This document shows positions 34,838 to 43,460 of a stretch of 64,000 bases of DNA, piece after piece. This DNA is from DATBLQ01 sp036555325 (GTDB taxonomy: Bacteria > Pseudomonadota > Alphaproteobacteria > Rhizobiales > Aestuariivirgaceae): contig DATBLQ010000018.1 in the NCBI GenBank assembly GCA_036555325.1, positions 62,001 through 126,000 on the forward strand, given 5' to 3'. The position numbers were made by a program, and so were the translations under genes. Numbering within the stretch: the first letter of the stretch is position 1; every line of letters starts with the position of its first letter. The notes below the pieces were generated by a model. It was not told where the DNA came from. It saw nothing but the letters and a program-made list of their open reading frames with translations, and did no database searches.

Positions 34838-34932
34838 CCCCTTTGGTACGGCAATGGGGCCGTTACCCGGAAGAAGCCCACGGGGGTGTCGCTAGGGTCT
34901 TGAACAAAACGCGATGATGGCGACGGGCGTTT
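34838..34932 (+). promoter_or_regulatory. Structured leader of pnp
   Basis: Two stem-loops lie between rpsO and pnp. The first (34838-34859) pairs CCCC-T-TTG with CAA-T-GGGG around GTACGG, seven pairs and one T-T mismatch. The second pairs AAACGC (34907-34912) with GCGTTT (34927-34932) just ahead of the pnp ribosome-binding site (GAGAAGGATG). In E. coli the pnp leader forms a stem cut by RNase III that underlies autocontrol; a similar role here is inferred. Confidence 0.4.
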
Positions 34933-34947
34933 CGAGAAGGATGCAAA

Positions 34948-37098
34948 ATGTTTGACATCGATGTTGAGGAAATCGAATGGGCCGGCAAGCCTTTGCGGCT
35001 TGAGACGGGACGCATGGCCCGCCAGGCCGATGGCACTGTCCTGGCCACCTATGGTGAGACCACGGTGCTGGCCACGGTGGTGAGCGATCGTGCACCTAAA
35101 GAAGGCATCGATTTCTTCCCTCTAACCGTCAATTACCAGGAAAAAACCTATGCTGCCGGCAAGATTCCAGGCGGCTATTTCAAACGCGAGGGCCGGCCTA
35201 CTGAAAAGGAGACGCTCGTTTCGAGATTGATTGATCGCCCAATACGCCCGCTGTTCGCCGAGGGCTATCGCAACGAAACCCAGATCATCGCCACAGTGCT
35301 TTCCTATGATTTGGAAAATGAGCCGGATGTCGTCGCATTGGTCGCCTCCTCCGCCGCCCTGACGCTTTCGGGCATTCCCTTCATGGGACCGATCGGTGCT
35401 TCGAGGGTTGGGCTGGTCAAAGGCGAGCTTGTTCTCAATCCAAGCCTTGAGCAGATCAAGACCTCTGATCTCGATTTGGTTGTCGCTGGAACGGCCGATG
35501 CGGTTTTGATGGTCGAATCGGAAGCCCGCGAACTGAGCGAGGAGACGATGCTCCGCGCCGTGATGTTCGGTCAGCGCAGCTTTCAGCCGGTTATCGATGC
35601 AATCATCCGCCTGGCGGAGCGTGCCGCGAGAGAACCCCGGCAGTTTGCCTCCGAAGATAGTTCCACCCTCTACGAGGACATCAAACGGCTCGCCGAGGCT
35701 GAGCTTCGCTCCGCCTATGCTATCGCAGGCAAGGAAGAACGCCGCGAGGCGATCCAGGCGATAAAGGACAAAATCATCGAAACCCTCGCCCCCGAAGGGC
35801 AACTGGATGCGCCGTCGCCGCTCCGCATAGCCGATACATTCAAGCAGCTGGAGAAAGCGATCGTTCGCGGCACCATCCTTGAAACAGGCCACCGCATCGA
35901 TGGTCGCGATCTGGTCACCGTGCGTCCCATCAAATGCGAGGTCGGAGTTCTGCCTCGCACTCACGGCTCGGCCCTGTTCACCCGTGGCGAGACGCAAGCC
36001 CTTGCCATCACCACTCTCGGCACCGGCGAAGATGAGCAATACGTCGATGCTCTTGAAGGAACCTACAAAGAAACTTTCATGCTGCACTATAATTTCCCCC
36101 CATTCTCGGTCGGCGAAACCGGCCGGCTGGGGGGTGCCGGCCGCCGTGAGATTGGTCATGGCAAATTGGCTTGGCGGGCAATTCATCCGATGTTGCCCAA
36201 CTCAGACAATTTTCCATACACCATTCGAGTCGTTTCGGAGATAACCGAATCGAACGGCTCTTCGTCTATGGCGACGGTATGTGGGTCCTCTCTGGCTCTC
36301 ATGGATGCCGGCGTTCCTCTCAAAGCGCCTGTCGCGGGCATCGCCATGGGGCTGATAAAGGAAGATGATCGTTTTGCCGTCCTCTCCGACATTTTGGGAG
36401 ATGAGGATCATCTGGGCGATATGGATTTCAAGGTGGCGGGCACCGCCAACGGCGTGACCTCGCTGCAGATGGACATCAAGATTACCGGAATAACCGAGGA
36501 GATTATGCAGACCGCCTTGTTTCAGGCGAAAAGCGGCAGGCTGCATATCTTGGAGAAGATGTCCGAGGCCATCACCGAAGCGCGCCCCGGACTTGGCGAA
36601 CACGCACCGCGCATCGAGGTCATGACGATTCCGACCGACAAGATTCGCGAAGTGATCGGCTCCGGTGGCAAGGTTATTCGGGAAATAGTCGAAAAGACGG
36701 GCGCCAAGATCGATATCTCCGATGACGGCACCATAAAGATTGCCTCCGCAAACGGCGCGGCAATCAATGCCGCCATCAAGTGGATCAAGTCGATTGTGTC
36801 TGAACCCGAAGTCGGAGAGATCTACGATGGCACTGTTGTGAAGGTTGTCGATTTCGGTGCGTTCGTTAATTTCTTCGGCGCCCGCGATGGCCTGGTGCAT
36901 GTCTCGGAATTGGCTCCGCGTCGAATTGCCAAGGTCGCAGACGTCGTCAAAGAAGGCGATAAGGTAAAGGTGAAACTGTTGGGCTTCGACCAGCGCGGCA
37001 AGGTTCGCCTCTCCATGAAGGCCGTTGATCAGGTAACGGGGGAAGATATTTCCAAGCGTGAGGATCAACCTGCTCCCGTGGCGGCTGAAGCCGAATAG
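34948..37098 (+). CDS. pnp: Polyribonucleotide nucleotidyltransferase (PNPase)
   Basis: PNPase degrades RNA 3' to 5' by phosphorolysis and forms part of the degradosome. The 716-residue protein has two RNase PH domains separated by a helical region, then a KH domain (IREVIGSGGKVIREIVEKTG, about 567-586) and an S1 domain (GTVVKVVDFGAFVNFF). The catalytic second RNase PH core (LRRTHGSALFTRGETQ-like, here PRTHGSALFTRGETQA) is intact. GAAGGATG stands before the ATG. A structured segment follows the stop. Confidence 0.97.
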   Translation: MFDIDVEEIEWAGKPLRLETGRMARQADGTVLATYGETTVLATVVSDRAPKEGIDFFPLTVNYQEKTYAAGKIPGGYFKREGRPTEKETLVSRLIDRPIRPLFAEGYRNETQIIATVLSYDLENEPDVVALVASSAALTLSGIPFMGPIGASRVGLVKGELVLNPSLEQIKTSDLDLVVAGTADAVLMVESEARELSEETMLRAVMFGQRSFQPVIDAIIRLAERAAREPRQFASEDSSTLYEDIKRLAEAELRSAYAIAGKEERREAIQAIKDKIIETLAPEGQLDAPSPLRIADTFKQLEKAIVRGTILETGHRIDGRDLVTVRPIKCEVGVLPRTHGSALFTRGETQALAITTLGTGEDEQYVDALEGTYKETFMLHYNFPPFSVGETGRLGGAGRREIGHGKLAWRAIHPMLPNSDNFPYTIRVVSEITESNGSSSMATVCGSSLALMDAGVPLKAPVAGIAMGLIKEDDRFAVLSDILGDEDHLGDMDFKVAGTANGVTSLQMDIKITGITEEIMQTALFQAKSGRLHILEKMSEAITEARPGLGEHAPRIEVMTIPTDKIREVIGSGGKVIREIVEKTGAKIDISDDGTIKIASANGAAINAAIKWIKSIVSEPEVGEIYDGTVVKVVDFGAFVNFFGARDGLVHVSELAPRRIAKVADVVKEGDKVKVKLLGFDQRGKVRLSMKAVDQVTGEDISKREDQPAPVAAEAE

Positions 37099-37195
37099 AA
37101 ATTCGCTTTCCTAGAAGTCGACTTCGGGCAAGACCTGCATCTGTCGAGTTGAAACGACAGGCGGGTGCCTGCGCGGCGCCTGGCTGCGAATTTCT
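37097..37195. other. Structured intergenic element between pnp and the hydroxyacid dehydrogenase
   Basis: A perfect 10-base inverted repeat, AGAAATTCGC (37097-37106) and GCGAATTTCT (37186-37195), encloses further stems. Inside are the perfect palindrome GAAGTCGACTTC (37114-37125); a 12-pair stem ACCTGC-AT-CTGTCG with CGACAG-GCGGGT (37133-37146 and 37155-37166, loop AGTTGAAA); and GGTGCC with GGCGCC (about 37164-37180; its first bases compete with the longer stem). The outer stem begins within the pnp stop codon. There is no T-run on either strand, so it is not a classical terminator. It could be a bidirectional, RNase-processed 3' end or a small RNA. Confidence 0.5.
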
Positions 37196-37210
37196 CGAAA
37201 GCCTCTTAAG

Positions 37211-38200
37211 TCAAAGCATCGCCGGCAGCACGCGATCGGGCGGCTTGTGACCGTCGACCCACGTCTTGATATTGATAATGACTTTCTCGCCCATGTCGAT
37301 CCGCCCTTCGATCGTTGCCGACCCCATGTGAGGTAGAAGGACCGACTTTTTCGACTTGAGCAGGCGTGGGTTCACGGCCGGCTCATGTTCGAAAACATCA
37401 AGCCCGACACCTCCCAGTTCTCCAGCCTCGAGCATTCGGGCGAGCGCGTTCTCGTCTATTACTTCTCCGCGGGCCGTGTTGACGATGATGGCATCGGGCT
37501 TCATGAGCTTCAGGCGCCGCGCCGAAAGCAGGTGATACGTGCCGGGGGTGTGTGGACAGTTGACCGATACGATGTCCATGCGGGCGAGCATCTGATCGAG
37601 GCTTTCCCAGTAGGTCGCCTCCAGTGCTTCTTCAATCGAGCTATGGACAGGTTTGCGATTGTGATAGTGGATTTGCAGCCCAAAGGCATTTGCGCGGCGC
37701 GCCACGGCCTGGCCGATGCGGCCCATGCCGATTATACCGAGGCGCTTGCCGAAGATTCGATGCCCGAGCATCCAGGTCGGCGACCAGCCTTGCCAGCTGT
37801 TGTCCGGCCCGATCACCTGCGCGCCCTCGATGATCCGCCGGGCCACAGCAAGGATCAAGGCCATCGTCATGTCCGCCGTATCCTCCGTCAGAACCCCAGG
37901 TGTATTGGTCACTGTTATGCCATGCGCCAGAGCGGTCTCGACATCGATGTTGTCGACGCCGGTGCCAAAATTGGCGATGAGTTTGAATTGCTCCCCCGCC
38001 TGCAGGATGATGGCCTTGTCGATGCGATCGGTCACGGTAGGCACCAGCACCTCAGCCTCCTTTACCGCAGCCATGAGACCTTCCTGGGTCATTGGCGAAT
38101 CGTCGGGGTTGAGCTTGGTGTTGAACAGCTCGCGCATCCGGGTCTCCACCACATCCGGCAGTTTGCGGGTGACGATGACCAACGGTTTGCGCTTCGTCAT
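37211..38200 (-). CDS. D-2-hydroxyacid dehydrogenase (glyoxylate/hydroxypyruvate reductase type)
   Basis: This 329-residue NAD(P)-dependent enzyme belongs to the D-isomer-specific 2-hydroxyacid family. It shows the Rossmann motif LGIIGMGRIGQAVARR (about 154-169), the catalytic Arg in NTARGEVID, Glu in DVFEHEPAV and His in LLPHMGSAT. The NFGTGVDNIDV segment fits glyoxylate reductase/glycerate dehydrogenase relatives. It is convergent with pnp and divergent from the SH3 protein; its substrate is inferred from family only. Confidence 0.9.
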   Translation of the reverse strand: MTKRKPLVIVTRKLPDVVETRMRELFNTKLNPDDSPMTQEGLMAAVKEAEVLVPTVTDRIDKAIILQAGEQFKLIANFGTGVDNIDVETALAHGITVTNTPGVLTEDTADMTMALILAVARRIIEGAQVIGPDNSWQGWSPTWMLGHRIFGKRLGIIGMGRIGQAVARRANAFGLQIHYHNRKPVHSSIEEALEATYWESLDQMLARMDIVSVNCPHTPGTYHLLSARRLKLMKPDAIIVNTARGEVIDENALARMLEAGELGGVGLDVFEHEPAVNPRLLKSKKSVLLPHMGSATIEGRIDMGEKVIINIKTWVDGHKPPDRVLPAML

Positions 38201-38376
38201 AAATCTCTCCTAAAAGCCGCGTTTACTACCCATTAACCGCTTGGCCGCAGCTTTGCCTTGGGGCATTTTATGTCCCTGAGTCTGTGTAGACTGCGCTAGA
38301 CCGAGGTGGCAAGGGCGGACAAGTTTGGCCGAAAAGCCCAGATCCTCTTGGACCTAGGCCGGGTGATGGGGAACAG

Positions 38377-38961
38377 ATGGGCAGACGCCGATTGGGTTCG
38401 ATTTTCCTGGCGGTAGCATGTGTAGTCATGCTTGCGGCCGCCGCCTATTCGCTGTTCACCCAGCGCTCGGGTGGCGAAGTGAAAGCTGCTTCTGCCGATG
38501 CCGCTGTCGACGACAACAAAGGATTGGGGCCGAGCGGATTACCCGTGCCCCGCTTTGTCAGCCTTAAGACCGATATCGTCAACGTGCGCCGCGGGCCGTC
38601 TAGCGATCATGAAGTAGCATGGGTGTTTCGGCGCAAGGGTCTGCCCGTGGAAATAATCGCCGAATACGAACATTGGCGTCGTATCCGTGACAGCGAAGGT
38701 GAAGAAGGCTGGGTTTACCAAAGCCTGCTCGCCGGTGAGCGTACCGCCATAGTTGAACCTTGGAAGAAGGGCAGGTCCGTTGCGCTAAGAAGAAAGCCCG
38801 AGGCGTCGTCTCCCGCAGTTGCCTTGCTGAAGTCGGGCGTTATCGGACAGGTCGAGAAATGCACCGGCCAATGGTGCCAGCTCGCGGTGAACGGCTACGA
38901 AGGCTGGATCGATCAAGCTCTGCTTTTCGGCGTATACCCTGGCGAGCGACTTGACGATTGA
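38377..38961 (+). CDS. Exported protein with two bacterial SH3 domains
   Basis: The 194-residue protein starts with a signal peptide or anchor (positively charged MGRRR then a hydrophobic stretch at about 6-27). Two SH3-type repeats follow (about 65-118, VNVRRGPSSDHEVAWVF; and about 130-185, VALRRKPEASSPAVALL with GYEGWIDQ). Such periplasmic SH3 proteins are thought to bind cell-wall peptides; the exact role is unknown. Its TGA abuts the end of irr in the shared sequence TGATCA. Confidence 0.88.
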   Translation: MGRRRLGSIFLAVACVVMLAAAAYSLFTQRSGGEVKAASADAAVDDNKGLGPSGLPVPRFVSLKTDIVNVRRGPSSDHEVAWVFRRKGLPVEIIAEYEHWRRIRDSEGEEGWVYQSLLAGERTAIVEPWKKGRSVALRRKPEASSPAVALLKSGVIGQVEKCTGQWCQLAVNGYEGWIDQALLFGVYPGERLDD

Positions 38962-39372
38962 TCACCGTTCCGACAGTCGAACAACAACGTCGATACGCGA
39001 AATCCGCTTGCCCGGCGGTGCCGCTGGCAGCCCCTCGACCGTCACCCCAGCGTCCATGATATCCATCAGCCGGCCTTCGCTTTCAAAGTAGAAATGAAAA
39101 TGATCCGCAGTGTTGGTGTCAAAATAGGTTTTGGCGCCCTCGATCGCCACCTCGCGCAAGAGTTTTGCCGCAGTGAATTGATTGAGCGTGTTGTAGACTG
39201 TGGCGAGCGAAATCCTTGTACCGGCTCGAAGCGCTTCCTGATGCAACTCCTCCGCGGTGATATGACGATCTGCTCCGCCAAACAAAAGCTCAGCCAGAAC
39301 CAACCTTTGGCGCGTTGGTCTGAGACCAGCGCTGCGCAACTTCAATACTGCCGGAGTTCTTTCATTCAACAT
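38962..39372 (-). CDS. irr: Iron response regulator Irr (Fur family)
   Basis: Irr is the heme-status iron regulator of rhizobia and relatives; it is stable under low iron and represses genes that use iron. The 136-residue protein has the Fur-type DNA-binding helix (GLRPTRQRLVLAELLF, SLATVYNTLNQF) and the HFHFYFE histidine cluster (His91, His93) linked to heme binding. The N-terminal GCPW-type heme motif of Bradyrhizobium Irr is absent, as in many Rhizobiaceae. It is divergent from fabA, the arrangement seen in rhizobia. A candidate target site lies at 16430-16446. Confidence 0.9.
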   Translation of the reverse strand: MLNERTPAVLKLRSAGLRPTRQRLVLAELLFGGADRHITAEELHQEALRAGTRISLATVYNTLNQFTAAKLLREVAIEGAKTYFDTNTADHFHFYFESEGRLMDIMDAGVTVEGLPAAPPGKRISRIDVVVRLSER

Positions 39373-39470
39373 GGATTTTTCTTTCTGAACATGGGCCTAA
39401 CTAACACGCCAAGAGGGAATTTGGCAAACTGTGGAAGTCTGCATATATGACGCAGGGTGAGGGAGGTGGC

Positions 39471-39501
39471 TTGAACGAGATTGCCCTCTCAGGTGTATAC
39501 T
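39471..39501 (+). promoter_or_regulatory. Possible fabA promoter
   Basis: TTGAAC (39471-39476) and TATACT (39496-39501) with a 19-base spacer lie about 57 bases before the fabA ATG, in the 185-base irr-fabA divergent region. The spacer is longer than ideal. I found no symmetric Irr-box pattern in this interval. Confidence 0.3.
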
Positions 39502-39557
39502 GCAAACCAAAATAGGGCCGCGGAAGGGTGGCATCTTGTCTATCGGAACGGGGCTGA

Positions 39558-40082
39558 ATGTTTCAGAAAAAGCCGAATTATACCTTTGAGGAGCTTCTGG
39601 CCTGTGGGCGTGGCGAATTGTTCGGGCCCGGCAATGCTCAATTGCCCTTGCCCCCGATGCTCATGTTTGATCGCATTACTCATATCGCCGACGAAGGAGG
39701 CGAGCACGGCAAAGGCCAAGTGGTCGCCGAACTCGACGTCCACCGTGATCTGTGGTTTTTTTCATGTCATTTTAGCGGGGATCCGGTAATGCCCGGCTGT
39801 TTGGGTTTGGATGCTCTGTGGCAGTTGCTAGGCTTCTTTCTCGGGTGGACAGGCGCACCCGGAAGGGGACGCGCCCTGGGCGTCGGCGAAGTAAAATTCG
39901 CCGGCATGGTTTTGCCGACCATTCGGAAAGTGGAATATGTGGTGAACCTCAAACGAGTGATTCTCCGCAAACTCAATCTCGGAATTGCCGACGGTCTCTT
40001 GAAGGCCGATGGCGAGCCAATTTATCAAGCCAATGATCTGCGGGTCGGGCTGTTCCTGGCGGGAGCCGAAGCGTCGGCCTGA
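39558..40082 (+). CDS. fabA: 3-hydroxydecanoyl-ACP dehydratase/isomerase
   Basis: FabA dehydrates 3-hydroxydecanoyl-ACP and isomerises the double bond to cis-3, the branch point to unsaturated fatty acids. The 174-residue protein has catalytic His71 in FSCHFSGDPVMPG and Asp85 in CLGLDALWQL, the same spacing as in E. coli. The fabA-fabB pair here shows anaerobic-type unsaturated fatty acid synthesis. Confidence 0.97.
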   Translation: MFQKKPNYTFEELLACGRGELFGPGNAQLPLPPMLMFDRITHIADEGGEHGKGQVVAELDVHRDLWFFSCHFSGDPVMPGCLGLDALWQLLGFFLGWTGAPGRGRALGVGEVKFAGMVLPTIRKVEYVVNLKRVILRKLNLGIADGLLKADGEPIYQANDLRVGLFLAGAEASA

Positions 40083-40107
40083 TGAGTGCGAGCCAAAGGA
40101 GAAATTG

Positions 40108-41328
40108 ATGGTGCGGCGTGTGGTAGTCACCGGCATGGGCATTGTGTCCAGCATCGGCAACAACACCCAGGAGGTGCTTGCCTCTCTTCGCGAGGCAAGG
40201 TCAGGAATTGTGAAATCCGAAGACTATGCTCGTTTGGGGTTTCGCTGCCAGGTTCATGGTGCGCCCAATCTCGATCTCGATCAGGCGGTTGATCGGCGGG
40301 TCCGCCGCTTCATGGGTGATGGGGCGGCCTGGAACTGGGTAGCCATGCAGCAGGCGATCACCGACTCAGGCCTTGAGGAAAAGGAAACCAAAAGCGAGCG
40401 CACCGGAATTATCATGGGGTCCGGCGGCCCCTCAACCAAGACGATCGTTGGTGCTGCCGATACGACCCGGCAAAAGGGTCCAAAGCGTGTGGGCCCATTC
40501 GCTGTCCCTGCCGCGATGTCCAGCACCAATTCCGCAACCCTGGCGGTGCCGTTTGGCATCCGGGGCGTCAACTATTCGATTTCCTCCGCTTGCGCCACGT
40601 CTGCTCACTGCATTGGAAACTCGATGGAACTCATTCAATGGGGTAAGCAGGACGTCATGTTCGCCGGAGGTGGAGAAGAGCTTGATTGGACGTTATCGGT
40701 GCTGTTCGACGCCATGGGTGCGATGTCGTCCAAGTTTAACCAGGAGCCGACCAAGGCGTCGCGTCCGTACGATAAAAATCGCGATGGGTTTGTGATTGCT
40801 GGCGGGGCCGGTGTTTTGGTTCTCGAGGAACTGGGACACGCAAAGGCCCGCGGTGCGAAAATCTACGCCGAACTGGTTGGCTATGGGGCCACCTCTGATG
40901 GAGTGGACATGGTTCAGCCTTCCGGCGAGGGTGCAGCCCGGTGTATGCGTCAGGCGTTGTCGACAGTCAGGGAAAAGGTCGACTACATCAATCCTCATGC
41001 CACCTCTACGCCGATTGGCGACAAGCGGGAAATCGAGGCCATCCGCGATGTTTTCGGCGAGAACATTCCCAAGATATCCGGCACCAAGTCTCTTACCGGG
41101 CACTCGCTCGGTGCCACCGGCGCTCAGGAGGCAATCTATTCCATTCTAATGATGAAGAACGGATTTATCTGCGAAAGTGCCAATATCGAGCAGCTTGATG
41201 AAGAGTTTGCGGATGTGCCGATCGTCAGACAGCGGATCGACAATGCCCAGCTCAATGTGGTGCTTTCCAACAGTTTTGGTTTCGGCGGAACCAATGCATC
41301 GCTTGCAGTGCAGCGTTATAACGGATGA
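40108..41328 (+). CDS. fabB: 3-oxoacyl-ACP synthase I
   Basis: FabB elongates cis-3-decenoyl-ACP. The 406-residue condensing enzyme carries the active cysteine in SISSACATSAHCIG (Cys162) and the two histidines in NPHATSTPIGD and GHSLGATGAQEA. AAAGGAG precedes the ATG at 40108, 25 bases after fabA. Confidence 0.96.
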   Translation: MVRRVVVTGMGIVSSIGNNTQEVLASLREARSGIVKSEDYARLGFRCQVHGAPNLDLDQAVDRRVRRFMGDGAAWNWVAMQQAITDSGLEEKETKSERTGIIMGSGGPSTKTIVGAADTTRQKGPKRVGPFAVPAAMSSTNSATLAVPFGIRGVNYSISSACATSAHCIGNSMELIQWGKQDVMFAGGGEELDWTLSVLFDAMGAMSSKFNQEPTKASRPYDKNRDGFVIAGGAGVLVLEELGHAKARGAKIYAELVGYGATSDGVDMVQPSGEGAARCMRQALSTVREKVDYINPHATSTPIGDKREIEAIRDVFGENIPKISGTKSLTGHSLGATGAQEAIYSILMMKNGFICESANIEQLDEEFADVPIVRQRIDNAQLNVVLSNSFGFGGTNASLAVQRYNG

Positions 41329-41364
41329 AGCGCCCGAACAAAACCGTGCGCGACAGGGGAAACT

Positions 41365-42192
41365 ATGACCGACATCATGAAAGGCCGGCGGGGCCTCATC
41401 ATGGGAGTGGCGAATGACCACTCTATCGCGTGGGGCATCGCTCAGTTGCTTCACCAGCACGGCGCCGAATTGGCATTTACTTATCAGGGCGAGGCGTTCG
41501 GCCGTCGGGTAAAGCCGCTCGCCGATCAGGTCGGCAGCAAACTAATATTTCCTTGCGACGTAGAGGATCTCTCCACCGTCGATAAGGTATTCGCCGACTT
41601 GCAGAAGGCCTGGGGCACGCTCGATTTTCTCCTCCATGCCATTGCCTATTCCGACAAGGCCGAGCTTAAGGGCCCATATGCTGGAACAACGCGTGAGAAC
41701 TTTGTCCGCACCATGATCATCTCCTGCTTTTCCTTCACCGAGCTTGCAACCCGTGCCGCCGCACTCATGCCTTCCGGTGGCGCAATGGTGACATTGACCT
41801 ACGGCGGATCGACGCGCGTAATGCCCAACTACAACGTGATGGGCGTTGCCAAGGCCGCACTCGAGGCCTCGGTTCGATACCTTGCCGCCGACTTTGGCCC
41901 CAAAGGCATTCGTGTCAACGCCATATCGGCAGGCCCAATGCGCACCCTTGCCGGCTCTGGCATCGGCGATGCCCGTATTATGTTCAATTATCAGAAGCGT
42001 CACTCCCCGTTGCGCCGCACTGTTACTCTTGCGGACGTTGGAGGTGCCGGACTCTACCTCCTTTCCCCACTGTCCAGTGGAGTAACCGGCGAAATTCACT
42101 ATGTCGATTCGGGATACAACATCATTTCAACGCCAAGACCCGAGGATATGAAGTCCGAAGATATCGACGACATCCCTGAAGCCGCACAGTGA
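41365..42192 (+). CDS. fabI: Enoyl-ACP reductase (NADH)
   Basis: FabI completes each elongation cycle and is the triclosan target. The 275-residue SDR-like protein has the family start (RGLIMGVANDHSIAWGIAQ) and the active-site region YGGSTRVMPNYNVMGVAKAA. It closes the fabA-fabB-fabI unit; its TGA abuts the moeB stop in the shared TGATCA. Confidence 0.95.
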   Translation: MTDIMKGRRGLIMGVANDHSIAWGIAQLLHQHGAELAFTYQGEAFGRRVKPLADQVGSKLIFPCDVEDLSTVDKVFADLQKAWGTLDFLLHAIAYSDKAELKGPYAGTTRENFVRTMIISCFSFTELATRAAALMPSGGAMVTLTYGGSTRVMPNYNVMGVAKAALEASVRYLAADFGPKGIRVNAISAGPMRTLAGSGIGDARIMFNYQKRHSPLRRTVTLADVGGAGLYLLSPLSSGVTGEIHYVDSGYNIISTPRPEDMKSEDIDDIPEAAQ

Positions 42193-42996
42193 TCAGCGGT
42201 GGTGGGTTAGATCGCGGATCGTTGCCCCCCGTCCGTTCAACGGATTGTTGGGATCCCACTTGATTTCCGTCACATAGCAGCGCATTTCGAGCGCATCGAA
42301 CATGAATAGTTTTCCCGCCAGGCTCTCGCCGATTCCAATAAGTTCTTTCAGCACCTCAATTGCCTGAATCGAACCAATGATGCCGGTGAGTGCGCCGAGA
42401 ATGCCCGCCTCCTCGCAGCTTGGCAGCAAGCCAGGTGGCGGCTCTTCCGGGAATACACAGCGATACGTGGGATAAGGTGAGCCGTCCTCCCGCCGCTCGT
42501 GCGGTTTGAAGGTGGAGATCTGTCCCTCGAACTGTCCAACCGCCGCCATCACCAATGTCTTGGAGGCAAGAAAGCACGCGTCACTCACGAGGTAACGGGT
42601 AGGGAAATTATCCGAACCGTCGACGATGATGTCATAGGATTTGACAATGTCGAGCGCATTCTCCGCCGTAAGCCGCGTCTGGAAGCAATCGACTTTGACA
42701 AGCGGATTGATGGATTTGACCGTCATCGCCGCGCTCTCGGTTTTGTCCATTCCCACACGTTCGGTGGCATGGATCACTTGTCGCTGCAGATTGGACAAGC
42801 TTACGCGGTCACTGTCGATGATCCCCAGTCGGCCTACGCCGGCCGCGGCCAGATACATGAGAACCGGCGTGCCGAGGCCGCCGGCCCCCACCACCAGCAC
42901 GCTCGCTGCCTTGAGCTTTGCTTGCCCGGGCCCTCCTACTTCCTTGAGAAGGATATGCCGCGAATAGCGCTCAAGCTCGATCGGAGAAAGGGCCAT
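42193..42996 (-). CDS. moeB: ThiF/MoeB-family adenylyltransferase
   Basis: This E1-like enzyme adenylates the C-terminal glycine of a ubiquitin-like sulfur carrier (MoaD or ThiS). The 267-residue protein shows the nucleotide loop VVGAGGLGTPVLMYLAAAG, LSNLQRQVIH and the metal-binding DGSDNFPTRYL. E. coli MoeB binds zinc with two CxxC pairs; here the first reads TYRC and the second is not visible, so the zinc site seems lost. No rhodanese domain is present. Partner choice (MoaD or ThiS) cannot be told. It follows dut by five bases. Confidence 0.85.
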   Translation of the reverse strand: MALSPIELERYSRHILLKEVGGPGQAKLKAASVLVVGAGGLGTPVLMYLAAAGVGRLGIIDSDRVSLSNLQRQVIHATERVGMDKTESAAMTVKSINPLVKVDCFQTRLTAENALDIVKSYDIIVDGSDNFPTRYLVSDACFLASKTLVMAAVGQFEGQISTFKPHERREDGSPYPTYRCVFPEEPPPGLLPSCEEAGILGALTGIIGSIQAIEVLKELIGIGESLAGKLFMFDALEMRCYVTEIKWDPNNPLNGRGATIRDLTHHR

Positions 42997-43001
42997 GCTG
43001 G

Positions 43002-43460
43002 CTAGCGGTTGCCCGATGAGCCGAAGCCTCGGCTGCCGCGCTGGGTTTCGTCAAGTTGTTGGGTTTCAATCAGTTGAGCTTGCGCCACCGGCGCGATTAC
43101 GAGCTGCGCAATGCGGTCACCGCGCTGCACGGTGAAGGCCGATTGCCCAAGATTAATGAGAATGACTTGGATTTCTCCTCGATAATCACTGTCGACCGTT
43201 CCCGGGCTGTTCAAACACGTTACGCCGTTGTTCAGGGCCAGTCCCGATCTCGGTCTGATCTGCGCTTCATAACCCCAGGGAAGCGCAATGGCCACCCCGG
43301 TTGCAATGGCTTTTCGGCCGCCGGGCGGCAGGACGATCACCTCCTCCGGTCGTGTGGCTGCTCGCAAGTCAACCCCGGCAGCACCGGGGCTAGCATAGTC
43401 GGGAAGCGGCAATCCTTCCCCATGTGCAAGACGTCTGATCAAAACCTGTACGTCGCTCAT
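43002..43460 (-). CDS. dut: Deoxyuridine 5'-triphosphate nucleotidohydrolase
   Basis: This trimeric dUTPase keeps uracil out of DNA and supplies dUMP for thymidylate. The 152-residue protein has the conserved motifs IRPRSGLALNNGV, GTVDSDYRGE, RGDRIAQLV and the C-terminal RGSRGFGSSG arm. Its start overlaps the end of coaBC by four bases, as in other alphaproteobacteria. Confidence 0.96.
   Translation of the reverse strand: MSDVQVLIRRLAHGEGLPLPDYASPGAAGVDLRAATRPEEVIVLPPGGRKAIATGVAIALPWGYEAQIRPRSGLALNNGVTCLNSPGTVDSDYRGEIQVILINLGQSAFTVQRGDRIAQLVIAPVAQAQLIETQQLDETQRGSRGFGSSGNR

Noticed and set aside
37097..37195. tRNA gene behind pnp
   Set aside because: The enclosed stems suggest a cloverleaf, but there is no T-loop GTTCGA sequence, no proper D-loop and the length and arm sizes do not fit on either strand.
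39373..39557. Irr box in the irr-fabA divergent region
   Set aside because: No TTTAGAA-type inverted repeat could be found there; only a loose promoter match was kept.
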